Shown one piece after another: positions 53,149-61,644 of a stretch of DNA of 64,000 bases; the stretch's first letter is position 1, and each line of letters begins with the position of its first letter. The DNA lies in NCBI GenBank assembly GCA_017441295.1, contig JAFRYA010000037.1:1-64000 (forward strand), in the 5' to 3' direction. The stretch comes from Lachnospiraceae bacterium. Lineage in GTDB: Bacteria > Bacillota > Clostridia > Lachnospirales > Lachnospiraceae. The notes beneath the pieces were generated by a model. That model did not search any database. It was not told where the DNA came from and was given only the letters and a program-made list of their open reading frames with translations. Both the position numbers and the translations under genes were made by a program.

Positions 53149-54066
53149 ATGTTAATTAAAACATTAAAGCTTTGGGAAGGCCGTGACGATGTTGAACTGA
53201 CAACATTTATTGCCATGCCGGATCCGGTGTTTCCTGATAATAAAAAGAGGCCTGCTGTAATTGTCTGCGCCGGTGGATCATACATGACATGTACCAGACA
53301 TAGTCCAGAAGGCGATAATGTTGCTGCTGTTTTTGCTGCGGATGGTTATCAGGCTTTTGTGCTTGAATACAGTATTCATGACCGCGCTCCGGAGGGGAAA
53401 GCATTATTCCCTGCGCAGATACTGGATTATGGTAAGGCAATCCTTACGATCCGTGAGCATGCGGACGAGTGGAATGTGGATGTTAACCGCATATCAATTA
53501 TAGGCTTTTCTGCCGGCGCACATCTGTGCGGTATGATTGCGACCACATGGCATGAAAAGCTGCTTACAGATTATTTTCATACTGATAGTGAAGTTTTTAA
53601 GCCATTATGCGCCATGCTGATCTATCCGATCACAGATTTCCACATTCAGAATGAACATCTGAAGAAAGTAAACATACCGGTTTATCCGAAAGAATCAAAT
53701 ATAGCAGTATTTGGCTGTCTGGATCCCTCAGAAGAACAGGAGAGGGAATACAGCCCTGTATGCCACGTGTCAGAAAAGACATGCCCGGTATTCATTGCAG
53801 CTGCTGCAAATGACAGTCTGGTACCTGCTATCCAGTCGATAAAAATGGCTGAGGCTTTGAATAACGCAGGCGTATCATATGAACTGCATTTATTCGAACT
53901 GGGAGATCATGGATTCGCCCTGGGAAGATATATTCCTGAGCCATACCGTGAAGATAAAAAACATGCTGATTCAAAATGGCTGGAAATGTCCAAAAAGTTC
54001 CTTATGCATCAGGTGGCTGAAGAGACAACACATTACGAAAAACATCCATTCGGAGATTTTATCTAA
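53149..54066 (+). CDS. Alpha/beta hydrolase, acetyl-esterase-like
   Basis: 305 residues, no signal peptide, so cytoplasmic. The nucleophile elbow GFSAGAH gives Ser121. Asp222 (NDSLVP) and His254 (GDHGFALG) complete a catalytic triad, and CAGGSY at 40-45 resembles the oxyanion HGG motif. This is the BD-FAE/acetyl-xylan-esterase-like branch that removes acetyl groups from imported oligosaccharides; the exact substrate is inference. AAGGAG precedes ATG 53149. It is followed by a family 2 glycoside hydrolase after 21 bases. Confidence 0.88.
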   Translation: MLIKTLKLWEGRDDVELTTFIAMPDPVFPDNKKRPAVIVCAGGSYMTCTRHSPEGDNVAAVFAADGYQAFVLEYSIHDRAPEGKALFPAQILDYGKAILTIREHADEWNVDVNRISIIGFSAGAHLCGMIATTWHEKLLTDYFHTDSEVFKPLCAMLIYPITDFHIQNEHLKKVNIPVYPKESNIAVFGCLDPSEEQEREYSPVCHVSEKTCPVFIAAAANDSLVPAIQSIKMAEALNNAGVSYELHLFELGDHGFALGRYIPEPYREDKKHADSKWLEMSKKFLMHQVAEETTHYEKHPFGDFI

Positions 54067-54087
54067 TATTTGTGAAAGGGGTTTGCA

Positions 54088-56487
54088 ATGAAAATACAGA
54101 AATGGAATGACAACTGGAAATTCTGGGAAATAGGCGATGCTTTCGCGCTTATGTGGCGCGCTCCGGAAAATGAAGCGCTCGTCAATCTGCCGCATGACGG
54201 CATGCTGGCTCATGAAGCGCACGCTCAGTCTGCAATCGGAGGACGCTCCGGATACAGGGACGGCGGACACTTCGGATATTCCAAGAATCTTTTTGTAAAT
54301 GATATTAGGGGAAGATACTATCTGACTTTCGATGGTGTTTATGAGAATGCTGCGCTGTTTGTTAATGCCCAGCTGGTTTGCAGACATCCTTACGGCTACA
54401 CACAGTTTTACGCGGATATTACGGATTATCTCAAGGAAAATGCCGAAAATGAAATCAGGATCGTTACAAACAATACAGCCGCCAGCTGCAGATGGTATCC
54501 GGGCGGAGGAATATACAGAGACGTTTATCTGAACACATCAGAAGGCGACGTATTCATTATTCCTGATGGTATTGCGGTAAAGACATTAAGCATTGATGGC
54601 AAAGCTGAACTGGAGGTTAAAACAACAGTTAAAAATGCTTCATCCGAAGCTAAGAATATAGAACTGAAAGCCTGCATCAGAGGGACAGAGAGCACTGCAT
54701 CAAAATTTACTGTGATGGCTCCGGGAGAAGAGCAGACAGTAATCCAGAACCTGATCGTTGACAATCCAAGATTATGGAGCGAGAACACTCCTGAGTTATA
54801 TTACTGCGACTGCACATTAGGTGATGAGGGCAGGGAGATTGATTCAGATTCAGCCAGATTCGGCATCAGAATGCTGAAATTGGATCCTTCAAGCGGCCTG
54901 AGCGTAAATGGCGTATCAGTTAAACTCAGAGGCGCATGCATCCATCATGACAATGGCCTGCTTGGCTCAGCGGAATATAAGGACGCTGAGCTCAGAAGAG
55001 TAAAAATAATGAAAGAAGCAGGTTTTAATGCAATCCGTACATCACATAATCCTGCATCCAGAATGCTGCTCGAGGCCTGTGATGAACTGGGAATGTATAT
55101 CATGGACGAAGCATTCGACATGTGGACCAGAAATAAAACTGACTATGATTATGCTAATTATTTCCCGGATTGGTGGGAGCGCGATATCGAGGCAATGGTG
55201 CAGAGCGCATATAATCATCCGTCAGTAGTTATTTATTCTCTTGGAAATGAGATCCCAGAGCTCGGAACACCGGCAGGTGTGGAAGTATGCAGGATGCTGG
55301 CAGATAAGGTAAAAGAACTGGATGATACCAGGTTTACAACTGTCGGTATCAACGCGGTATTTGCAGCAGGAGATGAACTCATTGACATAGTGATCGATCT
55401 GCTGGGTCCTGAAGAAGTTGAGGAGAAAACTAAAGGAAACGTAAACCAGTTCCTTACACTGATGGATAAGAATAACGGCAGGATTGTAACTCATGACAGG
55501 ATTTCAAAGCTCCTTGAAAGAGCAACTGCTCCGACTGATATCTGCGGATATAATTATCTGGCCCCAAGATATCTTGGCGACGTTGAGAAGTATCCTGACA
55601 GGATCATTGTAGGCTCAGAAACATATCCTCCTGAAATCGCAGCTAACTGGAATAAAGTGATGAGCTCCCCGCAGTTAATAGGTGATTTCACCTGGACAGG
55701 ATGGGATTATATCGGTGAGGCAGGCGTTGGCATCCCGGGTTATAAGTTCGGCGAAGGCGGATTTGGCGCACAGTTCCCCTGCCAGCTGGCATATGTCGGC
55801 GACATTGATATTACAGGCTTCAGAAGGCCGGCATCATATTACAGAGAAATCGCGTTCAGACTGAGGAAGGATCCATATATTGCTGTTCAGGATCCGCATC
55901 ATTACGGAGAAAGACTCTTCGCCACACCATGGGTGGTTACTCCGGGAGTATGCAGCTGGAACCATCCGGGAATGGAAGGAAGGCCTGTATGCATCGACGT
56001 ATTTTCGCCTGGTAGTGAAGTGGAACTTTTCCTTAACGGACAGTCACTTGGCAGAAAGACTGTTGACAAAGACTTTCCGAAGGTGACATTTGAAACACAG
56101 TATGAGAAAGGCACTTTGAAAGCAGTATCTTACGATAATGGCAGTCAGATAGGAGAGTTTGAACTGAGCACTCCTAAGGATGAAGCTCATCTGACTGTGT
56201 TACCTGAAGAAAATGCAGGAAGCGAGCTGATATATGTAAACATCGAATACAGAGACGTGGACGGCATATTGTATCAGACATGTGATAAGGAAATATCTGT
56301 AAGCGTTTCGGGTGAAAGGGAATTCCGCATAGGTTCCGGAAATCCAAAGCCTGATACAAATTATATTGGAACCACAACCAAGGTATGGAATGGAAGGGCA
56401 CAGCTCATTATCCGAAAAGCGGCTCCGGATGATAAGGTTGATATCACCGTAAATGATTCAAATGAAACTGTAAACATCCAATTGTAA
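54088..56487 (+). CDS. Glycoside hydrolase family 2 protein
   Basis: 799 residues. Order of parts: sugar-binding jelly roll (about 1-150, with FDGVYENAALFVN and SCRWYPGGGIYRDV), an Ig-like domain, the TIM barrel (about 265-590, with RTSHNPASR), then C-terminal beta domains. The acid/base is Glu388 in SLGNEIP and the nucleophile Glu511 in GSETYPPE. GH2 includes beta-galactosidases, beta-glucuronidases and beta-mannosidases; this sequence alone does not fix the sugar. No signal peptide, so it acts on imported sugars. A terminator follows. Confidence 0.92.
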   Translation: MKIQKWNDNWKFWEIGDAFALMWRAPENEALVNLPHDGMLAHEAHAQSAIGGRSGYRDGGHFGYSKNLFVNDIRGRYYLTFDGVYENAALFVNAQLVCRHPYGYTQFYADITDYLKENAENEIRIVTNNTAASCRWYPGGGIYRDVYLNTSEGDVFIIPDGIAVKTLSIDGKAELEVKTTVKNASSEAKNIELKACIRGTESTASKFTVMAPGEEQTVIQNLIVDNPRLWSENTPELYYCDCTLGDEGREIDSDSARFGIRMLKLDPSSGLSVNGVSVKLRGACIHHDNGLLGSAEYKDAELRRVKIMKEAGFNAIRTSHNPASRMLLEACDELGMYIMDEAFDMWTRNKTDYDYANYFPDWWERDIEAMVQSAYNHPSVVIYSLGNEIPELGTPAGVEVCRMLADKVKELDDTRFTTVGINAVFAAGDELIDIVIDLLGPEEVEEKTKGNVNQFLTLMDKNNGRIVTHDRISKLLERATAPTDICGYNYLAPRYLGDVEKYPDRIIVGSETYPPEIAANWNKVMSSPQLIGDFTWTGWDYIGEAGVGIPGYKFGEGGFGAQFPCQLAYVGDIDITGFRRPASYYREIAFRLRKDPYIAVQDPHHYGERLFATPWVVTPGVCSWNHPGMEGRPVCIDVFSPGSEVELFLNGQSLGRKTVDKDFPKVTFETQYEKGTLKAVSYDNGSQIGEFELSTPKDEAHLTVLPEENAGSELIYVNIEYRDVDGILYQTCDKEISVSVSGEREFRIGSGNPKPDTNYIGTTTKVWNGRAQLIIRKAAPDDKVDITVNDSNETVNIQL

Positions 56488-56493
56488 AAAATA

Positions 56494-56524
56494 AAAACCG
56501 TGGGCTCAGGCTCACGGTTTTTTG
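56494..56524 (+). terminator. Terminator after the glycoside hydrolase gene
   Basis: 12-bp stem AAAACCGTGGGC (56494-56505) with GCTCACGGTTTT (56510-56521; one G-T pair), loop TCAG, T run. Confidence 0.92.
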
Positions 56525-56600
56525 TTGCATAAAGAAATAACTTGCCCTAAATAAAAGATTGCTATAAAATCATTTTATATTTTTGTATGAGGTAATCAGT

Positions 56601-57137
56601 ATGAAAAAAATGGCAGTTATAAATTTATGTCTGTGCGGAGTAATGATAGCGCTTCATATAGTGCTGGAGTTGTTCTGCGCGATCAGAATCGGCAATGATT
56701 ACAAGATTACTTTCGCGACACTGCCGTTTATTATCATTGCGCTTCTGTGCGGCCCTGTTGAAGGATTGGCAACAGGCCTTTTGGGTACTTTGCTGAGTCA
56801 GCTTCTGACATTTGGCTGGACGCAGTCCACACCGTTCTGGATCATTCCTGGCGCGCTGTGCGGACTGGTAGCCGGCCTGGTTTATAAGATCTTCAAGAGG
56901 AAACCTAATTTCGTCCCGATAATGGTCAGCGTTGTCATATCGATGTTTGTTTTCATTGTCTTCAACTGGATAGCCAGCTACTTCGATGGAGTAGTTATCT
57001 ATAAGTATATGACAATGGAAGCTCTGCTTGCGCTGATACCTGTCAGGGTATTAATAGGCGTAGGTCTGATGATCATCTATACTGCGGTGTCCATACCGCT
57101 ATGCAAGGCACTGCGGGGCAGGATCAAAGGTATCTAA
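56601..57137 (+). CDS. ECF transporter S component
   Basis: 178 residues from ATG 56601 (SD GAGGT); a TTG at 56583 is less likely. Six hydrophobic segments. The pattern FATLPFIIIALLCGPVEGL and the following glycine-rich GLLGTLLSQ resemble FolT-type substrate-binding (S) subunits of energy-coupling-factor transporters for vitamins. The ligand is uncertain; folate, a queuosine precursor or pantothenate types look alike at this level. The shared EcfA/A'/T module is not in the window. A perfect palindrome ATAAAAT-C-ATTTTAT lies about 30 bases upstream. Confidence 0.82.
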   Translation: MKKMAVINLCLCGVMIALHIVLELFCAIRIGNDYKITFATLPFIIIALLCGPVEGLATGLLGTLLSQLLTFGWTQSTPFWIIPGALCGLVAGLVYKIFKRKPNFVPIMVSVVISMFVFIVFNWIASYFDGVVIYKYMTMEALLALIPVRVLIGVGLMIIYTAVSIPLCKALRGRIKGI

Positions 57138-57141
57138 AAAT

Positions 57142-57173
57142 AAGGCTGTGTGAATGATCACACAGCCTTTTTT
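57142..57173. terminator. Bidirectional terminator
   Basis: 12-bp stem AAGGCTGTGTGA (57142-57153) with TCACACAGCCTT (57158-57169), loop ATGA, followed by T on the plus strand and by AT-rich sequence on the minus strand. Serves the ECF gene and the oxidoreductase gene that converge here. Confidence 0.92.
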
Positions 57174-57178
57174 ATCTC

Positions 57179-58192
57179 TTACAGTATATCCATCGCGGCA
57201 TTAAATCCATCTTTGATAGCCGGGCCGATCTGGCCGACTTCCTTGCAGTCACCGATGATGTAAACCTTTGTCCCTGCGAGAGCGTCTTCATATTCCTTAG
57301 TCGGATTAGACTCCATACCTAAAGCGAATACTACTGTGTCAGCAGGAATCTTCTCTACAGAACCATCCTGATGCTTAACCGTTACACCGTCCTTCTCAAT
57401 CCTGGTGCAGAGGGTGTTGATATGACTCTTAATGCCTGCAGCTTCAACATGCTCGAGCATTTCTCGTCTTTCACGTCCGCAGCCTTCATGCGCCAGTCTG
57501 ATGCCCATTTCAATGATTGTGACGTTATGTCCGGTATTTGCCAGATGCAGGCCGGTCTCGGTGCCTACCAGACCGCCTCCGACCATGACGATGTTCTTGC
57601 CGAGCTGTGTCTCAGGCTGATAAACATCCAGTGCAGGAACAGCGTTCTCCAGGCCCTCAATCGGGATTCTCTTCTCATGTGATCCGATAGCCAGAATAAC
57701 TACATCCGCACCGAGAGCCTTGACTTCTTCAGGGCTCAGTCTCTTGCCGAAATGGAAGGTTACTCCCTTGCGCTCAGCTTCGATAGCCAGCGTCTTAGTA
57801 AGCAGCGAAATATCGCCCTTATTTACATCTATATCAGCGAAGAGGAGAGTGCCGCCCGCTTTATCGTGGTCATCGTACAAATCGACTTTATGGCCCCTTT
57901 CCGCGGCTGTAATGGCAGCCTGCAGTCCTGCAGGGCCTCCGCCTATTATTGCGACCTTTCTGGCAGCCTCAGGCTTTGGATATTCAGACAGGGTCTTTTC
58001 GAGATTAGCCAATGGGTTGATAGTGCAGTTGCCTACCTTGAGCCATGGCATAATGCCGTCAAATGGTACGTTCTGCTCAGGGTCAGGGAACGTAATGCAT
58101 TTGCCGCAGCCGATGCACTGGCGGATTTCATCCTCACGTCCGGTTGCCAGTTTATTAATGAATTCAGGATCGGCTATCTGCTGGCGGCCCAT
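57179..58192 (-). CDS. FAD/NAD oxidoreductase, C-terminal half of a gene split by an in-frame stop
   Basis: 337 codons from the ATG at 58192. It holds the C-terminal half of an Old-Yellow-Enzyme/2,4-dienoyl-CoA-reductase-like flavoprotein: the iron-sulfur motif CIGCGKC with a fourth Cys in GNCTINP, then FAD site IIGGGPAGLQAA and NAD site MVGGGLVGTETG. The frame is continuous with the upstream half (58229-59290) through 12 sense codons, QFLAEGKCDYIV, and a single TAA at 58229-58231. The intact paralogue at 59355-61463 reads straight through. Either this half is untranslated or it is made by reinitiation; no well-placed SD is seen. Confidence 0.8.
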   Translation of the reverse strand: MGRQQIADPEFINKLATGREDEIRQCIGCGKCITFPDPEQNVPFDGIMPWLKVGNCTINPLANLEKTLSEYPKPEAARKVAIIGGGPAGLQAAITAAERGHKVDLYDDHDKAGGTLLFADIDVNKGDISLLTKTLAIEAERKGVTFHFGKRLSPEEVKALGADVVILAIGSHEKRIPIEGLENAVPALDVYQPETQLGKNIVMVGGGLVGTETGLHLANTGHNVTIIEMGIRLAHEGCGRERREMLEHVEAAGIKSHINTLCTRIEKDGVTVKHQDGSVEKIPADTVVFALGMESNPTKEYEDALAGTKVYIIGDCKEVGQIGPAIKDGFNAAMDIL

Positions 58193-58228
58193 TACGATAT
58201 AGTCGCATTTTCCTTCAGCCAGGAATTG

Positions 58229-59290
58229 TTAAGCCATTTCAGGGCTGGTGATATGGCCGATGATGCCGACCTTGATGCCCTTTGTGTGCTGTTTGACATA
58301 CTCAACCATTTTGATGTTGTAGCCCTTAGGCCCGAAAATGCCGTGGCTGACAGCTGACTCACTTGTTACACCGCCATAAGTACCGGATGAGATATGAACG
58401 GCATTAATAATGCCTTCGCATCTTTTAAGGAACTCGGTTGTTTCTTCAATCTCAACACCGCCTTCAGTGCCTTCACGGCCGCTGACACGGATCTCAATAA
58501 TGAAATCAGGTCCTACAGCCTCACGCATTTCCCTGAGGATTCTTACAGGGAACTTGCATCTGTTCTCGATGCTGCCGCCGTATTCATCAGTTCTCTTGTT
58601 GAAGTTAGGTGAGAGGAACTGTGTGAACAGGAAACCATGTCCGGCGTGAATGCACACACCATCAAATCCTGCTTCTTTCATATAAAGCGCGGCAGTGGCG
58701 AAGTCGTTGCAGATTGAGTCCATCATGCTCTCATCAATCTCGATGATCGTGCCGCCTTCTGGCGTTGTGCCTGCGCTCGGTCCCCAGATCTCAGTGCCCG
58801 GGATAGGTGGCTTGACTGAGCCCGGATGGCAGAGCTCGTGCAGGGCGATGGCACCGTGACGCTTGATCCTCCATGCGTATTCGCTGATAGCATTGAATGC
58901 TTCGCCTTCAGTAACTGTGAAATCCACCTCCGGCAGAGGCATTCTCTTGGCATCCAGGTTATTGATGTCTATTTCACCGACACTGACCATGGCAGTGCCG
59001 CCGGCTGCAGGCATCTCCAGTTTGGAATATTTGCCGGGAGCGTATGCCGCATTGCCGTATTCATTGCCAACAACAGCGGAACCAAATACCATTGGCGCGC
59101 ACATTATCCTGTTTTTCATTGTATATTTCTCGGTCAGTTTAAGAGGGGAAAAGATGTGCGGATATTTAGCGCATGTCTGAGGGATTTCAGCCTTAGGCTG
59201 CGGTTTGGGACTTCTGTGAGTCCTGACTTCGGCACCCTGAATATCGTCAAATAATTCAGAACGGATGCCGCCTAACTCTCTTTTCTGCAT
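58229..59290 (-). CDS. NADH:flavin oxidoreductase (OYE-like), N-terminal half of a gene split by an in-frame stop
   Basis: 353 residues from ATG at 59290, with GGAGGT upstream. It is the FMN-binding TIM barrel: MCAPMV, HGAIALHELCHPG, CIHAGHGFLFTQFLSP and TDEYGGSIENRCKFP, up to GHITSPEMA and a TAA stop. Aligning with the paralogue, the TAA replaces a Glu codon (GAA to TAA would be one change). Together both halves would give 703 residues against 702 for the neighbour. The truncated barrel lacks its last strand, so the gene is probably a fresh pseudogene unless the stop is an assembly error. The family includes dienoyl-CoA, enoate, bile-acid (BaiCD/BaiH) and bilirubin reductases. Confidence 0.82.
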   Translation of the reverse strand: MQKRELGGIRSELFDDIQGAEVRTHRSPKPQPKAEIPQTCAKYPHIFSPLKLTEKYTMKNRIMCAPMVFGSAVVGNEYGNAAYAPGKYSKLEMPAAGGTAMVSVGEIDINNLDAKRMPLPEVDFTVTEGEAFNAISEYAWRIKRHGAIALHELCHPGSVKPPIPGTEIWGPSAGTTPEGGTIIEIDESMMDSICNDFATAALYMKEAGFDGVCIHAGHGFLFTQFLSPNFNKRTDEYGGSIENRCKFPVRILREMREAVGPDFIIEIRVSGREGTEGGVEIEETTEFLKRCEGIINAVHISSGTYGGVTSESAVSHGIFGPKGYNIKMVEYVKQHTKGIKVGIIGHITSPEMA

Positions 59291-59310
59291 AATAATACCT
59301 CCAAATTTTT

Positions 59311-59344
59311 AAAATAAAACGGGCAGCATATTTTATGCTGCCCG
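59311..59344 (-). terminator. Terminator after the intact oxidoreductase gene
   Basis: 11-bp stem CGGGCAGCATA (59320-59330) with TATGCTGCCCG (59334-59344), loop of three. On the minus strand it is followed by TTTTATTTT. It lies between the two paralogues, so the second gene may be read only by leak-through. Confidence 0.88.
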
Positions 59345-59354
59345 AGTTTGTTGA

Positions 59355-61463
59355 TTATAAAATGTTCATTGCAGTCTTGAAGCCTTCTTTAACAGCAGGT
59401 CCGATGGTTGCAACTTTCTCGCAGTCACCGATTACATAAACCGGAGTGTCGCCGAGTGCAGCCTTGAATTCTTCAGTGCTGTTGGACTCGAGGCCAAGAG
59501 CAAAGATAACTGTATCAGCCGGAAGCTTTTCAACAGAGCCGTCCTGATGCTTAACTGTTACGCCGTCTTTCTCAATCTTGGTGCAGAGTGTGTTAACGTG
59601 CATCTTGACGTTGTTTGTCTCAAGGAAGAGGATAAGCTCACGCCTGTATGAACCACATGCTTCATGAGCGATTCTGATGCCCATCTCAACGAGTGTAACG
59701 TCGTGACCTGTCTTTGCCAGATGCAGACCAACTTCTGCGCCAACTAAGCCGCCGCCGACCATAACGATTTTCTTGCCGAGCTTGGTGTCTGGCTGGTAAA
59801 CATCCATAGCCGGGATAGCATTCTCAAGGCCTTCAATCGGGAATCTCTTCTCATGTGCGCCAACAGCCAGGATGACATCGTCAGCGCCCATAGCCTTAAC
59901 TTCTTCAGGAGTAACCTTCTTGCCAAGGTGGAACTTAACGCCCAGTCTGGTAGCCTCTGTGATAAGAGCATCCTTGAAGTTCTTGATGTCTGTCTTGTCA
60001 ACGTCAACTTCAGTGAAGAGCAGAGTGCCGCCCAGTTTTTCATGATCGTCATAGAGGTCAACCTGATGTCCTCTTTCAGCTGCAGTGATAGCTGCCTGCA
60101 GGCCTGCAGGGCCGCCGCCCACGATAACAACCTTTCTGGAGCCTTCAGGTACCGGATACTCGTCATCAGTCATGCATTCATTAGCTCGTGGGTTGATGGA
60201 GCAGTTACCTGCCTTAAGCCATGGCATTACGCCGTCGAATGGAACCTTCTGCTCAGGATCCGGGAACTCGAGGCATTTGCTGCATCCGATGCACTGACGG
60301 ATTTCTTTCTCACGTCCGGTCATGAGCTTGTTGATATATTCAGGATCAGCAATCTGCTGACGTCCCATAACTACGTAGTCAACCATTCCCTTTGCAATGA
60401 TTTCTTCTACCATGTCAGGGCTGGTGATGTGGCCGAGAACACCAACGATAAGGTTGGTATGTTTCTTAACATATTCAGCCATCTTGATATTGTAGCCGTG
60501 CTGTGCCAGAACGCATGTGGCCATATCTGTGCTGTTGAAGATAGCGCCGTATGTTCCCCTGGAAATATGAACGCTGGTGATGATGCCTTCGCACATCTTA
60601 AGGAATTCAGTGGTTTCTTCGATCTCAATGCCGCCTTCTGATCCTTCGCGTCCAGATACACGGAGCTCGATAATGAAGTCAGGTCCTACAGCTTCACGGA
60701 TCTCTCTGAGGATACGAACAGGGAATTTGCTTCTGTTCTCAATGCTGCCGCCGTATTCATCAGTTCTCTTGTTGAAGTTAGGTGAGAGGAACTGTGTGAA
60801 CAGGAAGCCGTGGCCGCCGTGGATGCATACGCCGTCAAAGCCTGCAGCCTTGCAGTACAGAGCTGCGTTGACGAAGTCGTTGCAGATGGAGTCCATCATG
60901 CTCTCATCAATCTCAAGGATTGGAGCGCCTTCAGGTGTTGTACCTGCTGAAGGTCCCCATACTTCGGTGCCAGGGATCGGAGGCTTAGCTGTACCGCAAT
61001 GGCAGAGCTCCTGAAGAGCGATAGCGCCATGACGTTTGATCCTCCATGCGTACTCACTGATAGCGTTGAAAGCTTCACCTGAACGAACGTTGAAATCAAC
61101 ATCCGGAAGAGGCAGTCTCTTGGAATCCAGCATGTTAACGTTTAACTCGCCAACTGTAACCATAGCAGTGCCGCCTTTGGCAGGTGCTTCAATCTTGTTA
61201 TACTTTGCTGGTGCATGTGCAGCGTTATTGTACTGATTTCCTACAACTGCTGTACAGAAAACCATAGGTGCGCACATGATACGGTTCTTCATGGTAAACT
61301 TATCATTAAGCTTTAATGGGCTTAAGATATGTGGGTATCTGTCAGATGTCTGAACAACTTCTTTAAGAGGTTCAGGCTTCGGGCTCCTGTGGGTACGGAC
61401 TTCACTATGCCCCATGCTGTCAAGCAATTCGGATGATACTCCAAGTAATTGTCTTTTTGCCAT
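59355..61463 (-). CDS. NADH:flavin oxidoreductase / FAD-dependent oxidoreductase, OYE plus FAD/NAD domains
   Basis: 702 residues. Residues 45-380 are an FMN TIM barrel (CAPMVFCTAVVG; FTQFLSPNFNKRTDEYGGS at 223-240). Cys391, Cys394, Cys397 and Cys421 make an iron-sulfur site, with a 23-residue gap before the last Cys where dienoyl-CoA reductases have about 11 or 12. The FAD site GGGPAG is at 449-454 and an NAD(P) site VMVGGGLVGAEVG near 565. This is the architecture of 2,4-dienoyl-CoA reductase, BaiCD/BaiH and related enoate reductases. The substrate is unknown. AAGGAGGAT precedes the start. Its tandem copy downstream is broken. Confidence 0.88.
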   Translation of the reverse strand: MAKRQLLGVSSELLDSMGHSEVRTHRSPKPEPLKEVVQTSDRYPHILSPLKLNDKFTMKNRIMCAPMVFCTAVVGNQYNNAAHAPAKYNKIEAPAKGGTAMVTVGELNVNMLDSKRLPLPDVDFNVRSGEAFNAISEYAWRIKRHGAIALQELCHCGTAKPPIPGTEVWGPSAGTTPEGAPILEIDESMMDSICNDFVNAALYCKAAGFDGVCIHGGHGFLFTQFLSPNFNKRTDEYGGSIENRSKFPVRILREIREAVGPDFIIELRVSGREGSEGGIEIEETTEFLKMCEGIITSVHISRGTYGAIFNSTDMATCVLAQHGYNIKMAEYVKKHTNLIVGVLGHITSPDMVEEIIAKGMVDYVVMGRQQIADPEYINKLMTGREKEIRQCIGCSKCLEFPDPEQKVPFDGVMPWLKAGNCSINPRANECMTDDEYPVPEGSRKVVIVGGGPAGLQAAITAAERGHQVDLYDDHEKLGGTLLFTEVDVDKTDIKNFKDALITEATRLGVKFHLGKKVTPEEVKAMGADDVILAVGAHEKRFPIEGLENAIPAMDVYQPDTKLGKKIVMVGGGLVGAEVGLHLAKTGHDVTLVEMGIRIAHEACGSYRRELILFLETNNVKMHVNTLCTKIEKDGVTVKHQDGSVEKLPADTVIFALGLESNSTEEFKAALGDTPVYVIGDCEKVATIGPAVKEGFKTAMNIL

Positions 61464-61576
61464 TATAATCCTCCTTCAAAATCGGGTAAGTTAATTAGTT
61501 GCCTTAACTATAAAAAATCGTAGGATTCAAGTCTATCGCTCAAAATGACAAAAATAAAAAAAATCGTTCAATACAT

Positions 61577-61605
61577 TTGTGCATTGGTGTAAAATCGTTT
61601 ATTAT
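61577..61605 (+). promoter_or_regulatory. Possible promoter for the O-acetylhomoserine sulfhydrylase gene
   Basis: TTGTGC at 61577-61582, 17-bp spacer, TATTAT at 61600-61605. An overlapping alternative is TTCAAT, 17 bases, TAAAAT (61590-61595). No SAM riboswitch or T-box structure is visible in the leader. Confidence 0.45.
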
Positions 61606-61644
61606 TGATTTTTAAGTAAACAAAGACAGATAAGAGGTATGTCT

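Noticed and set aside
58229-58231. Frameshift or recoding (selenocysteine, pyrrolysine) as cause of the split oxidoreductase
   Set aside because: The frame is the same on both sides, so it is not a frameshift. The codon is TAA, which neither Sec (TGA) nor Pyl (TAG) uses.
57371-60641. Plus-strand frames of up to 262 codons opposite the oxidoreductase genes
   Set aside because: They are shadows of the two minus-strand paralogues, appear at matching places in both copies, and have no SD or homology that I recognise.
61464-61644. SAM riboswitch or T-box before the sulfhydrylase gene
   Set aside because: The gap is AT-rich with no conserved aptamer stems and no terminator hairpin before the start codon.
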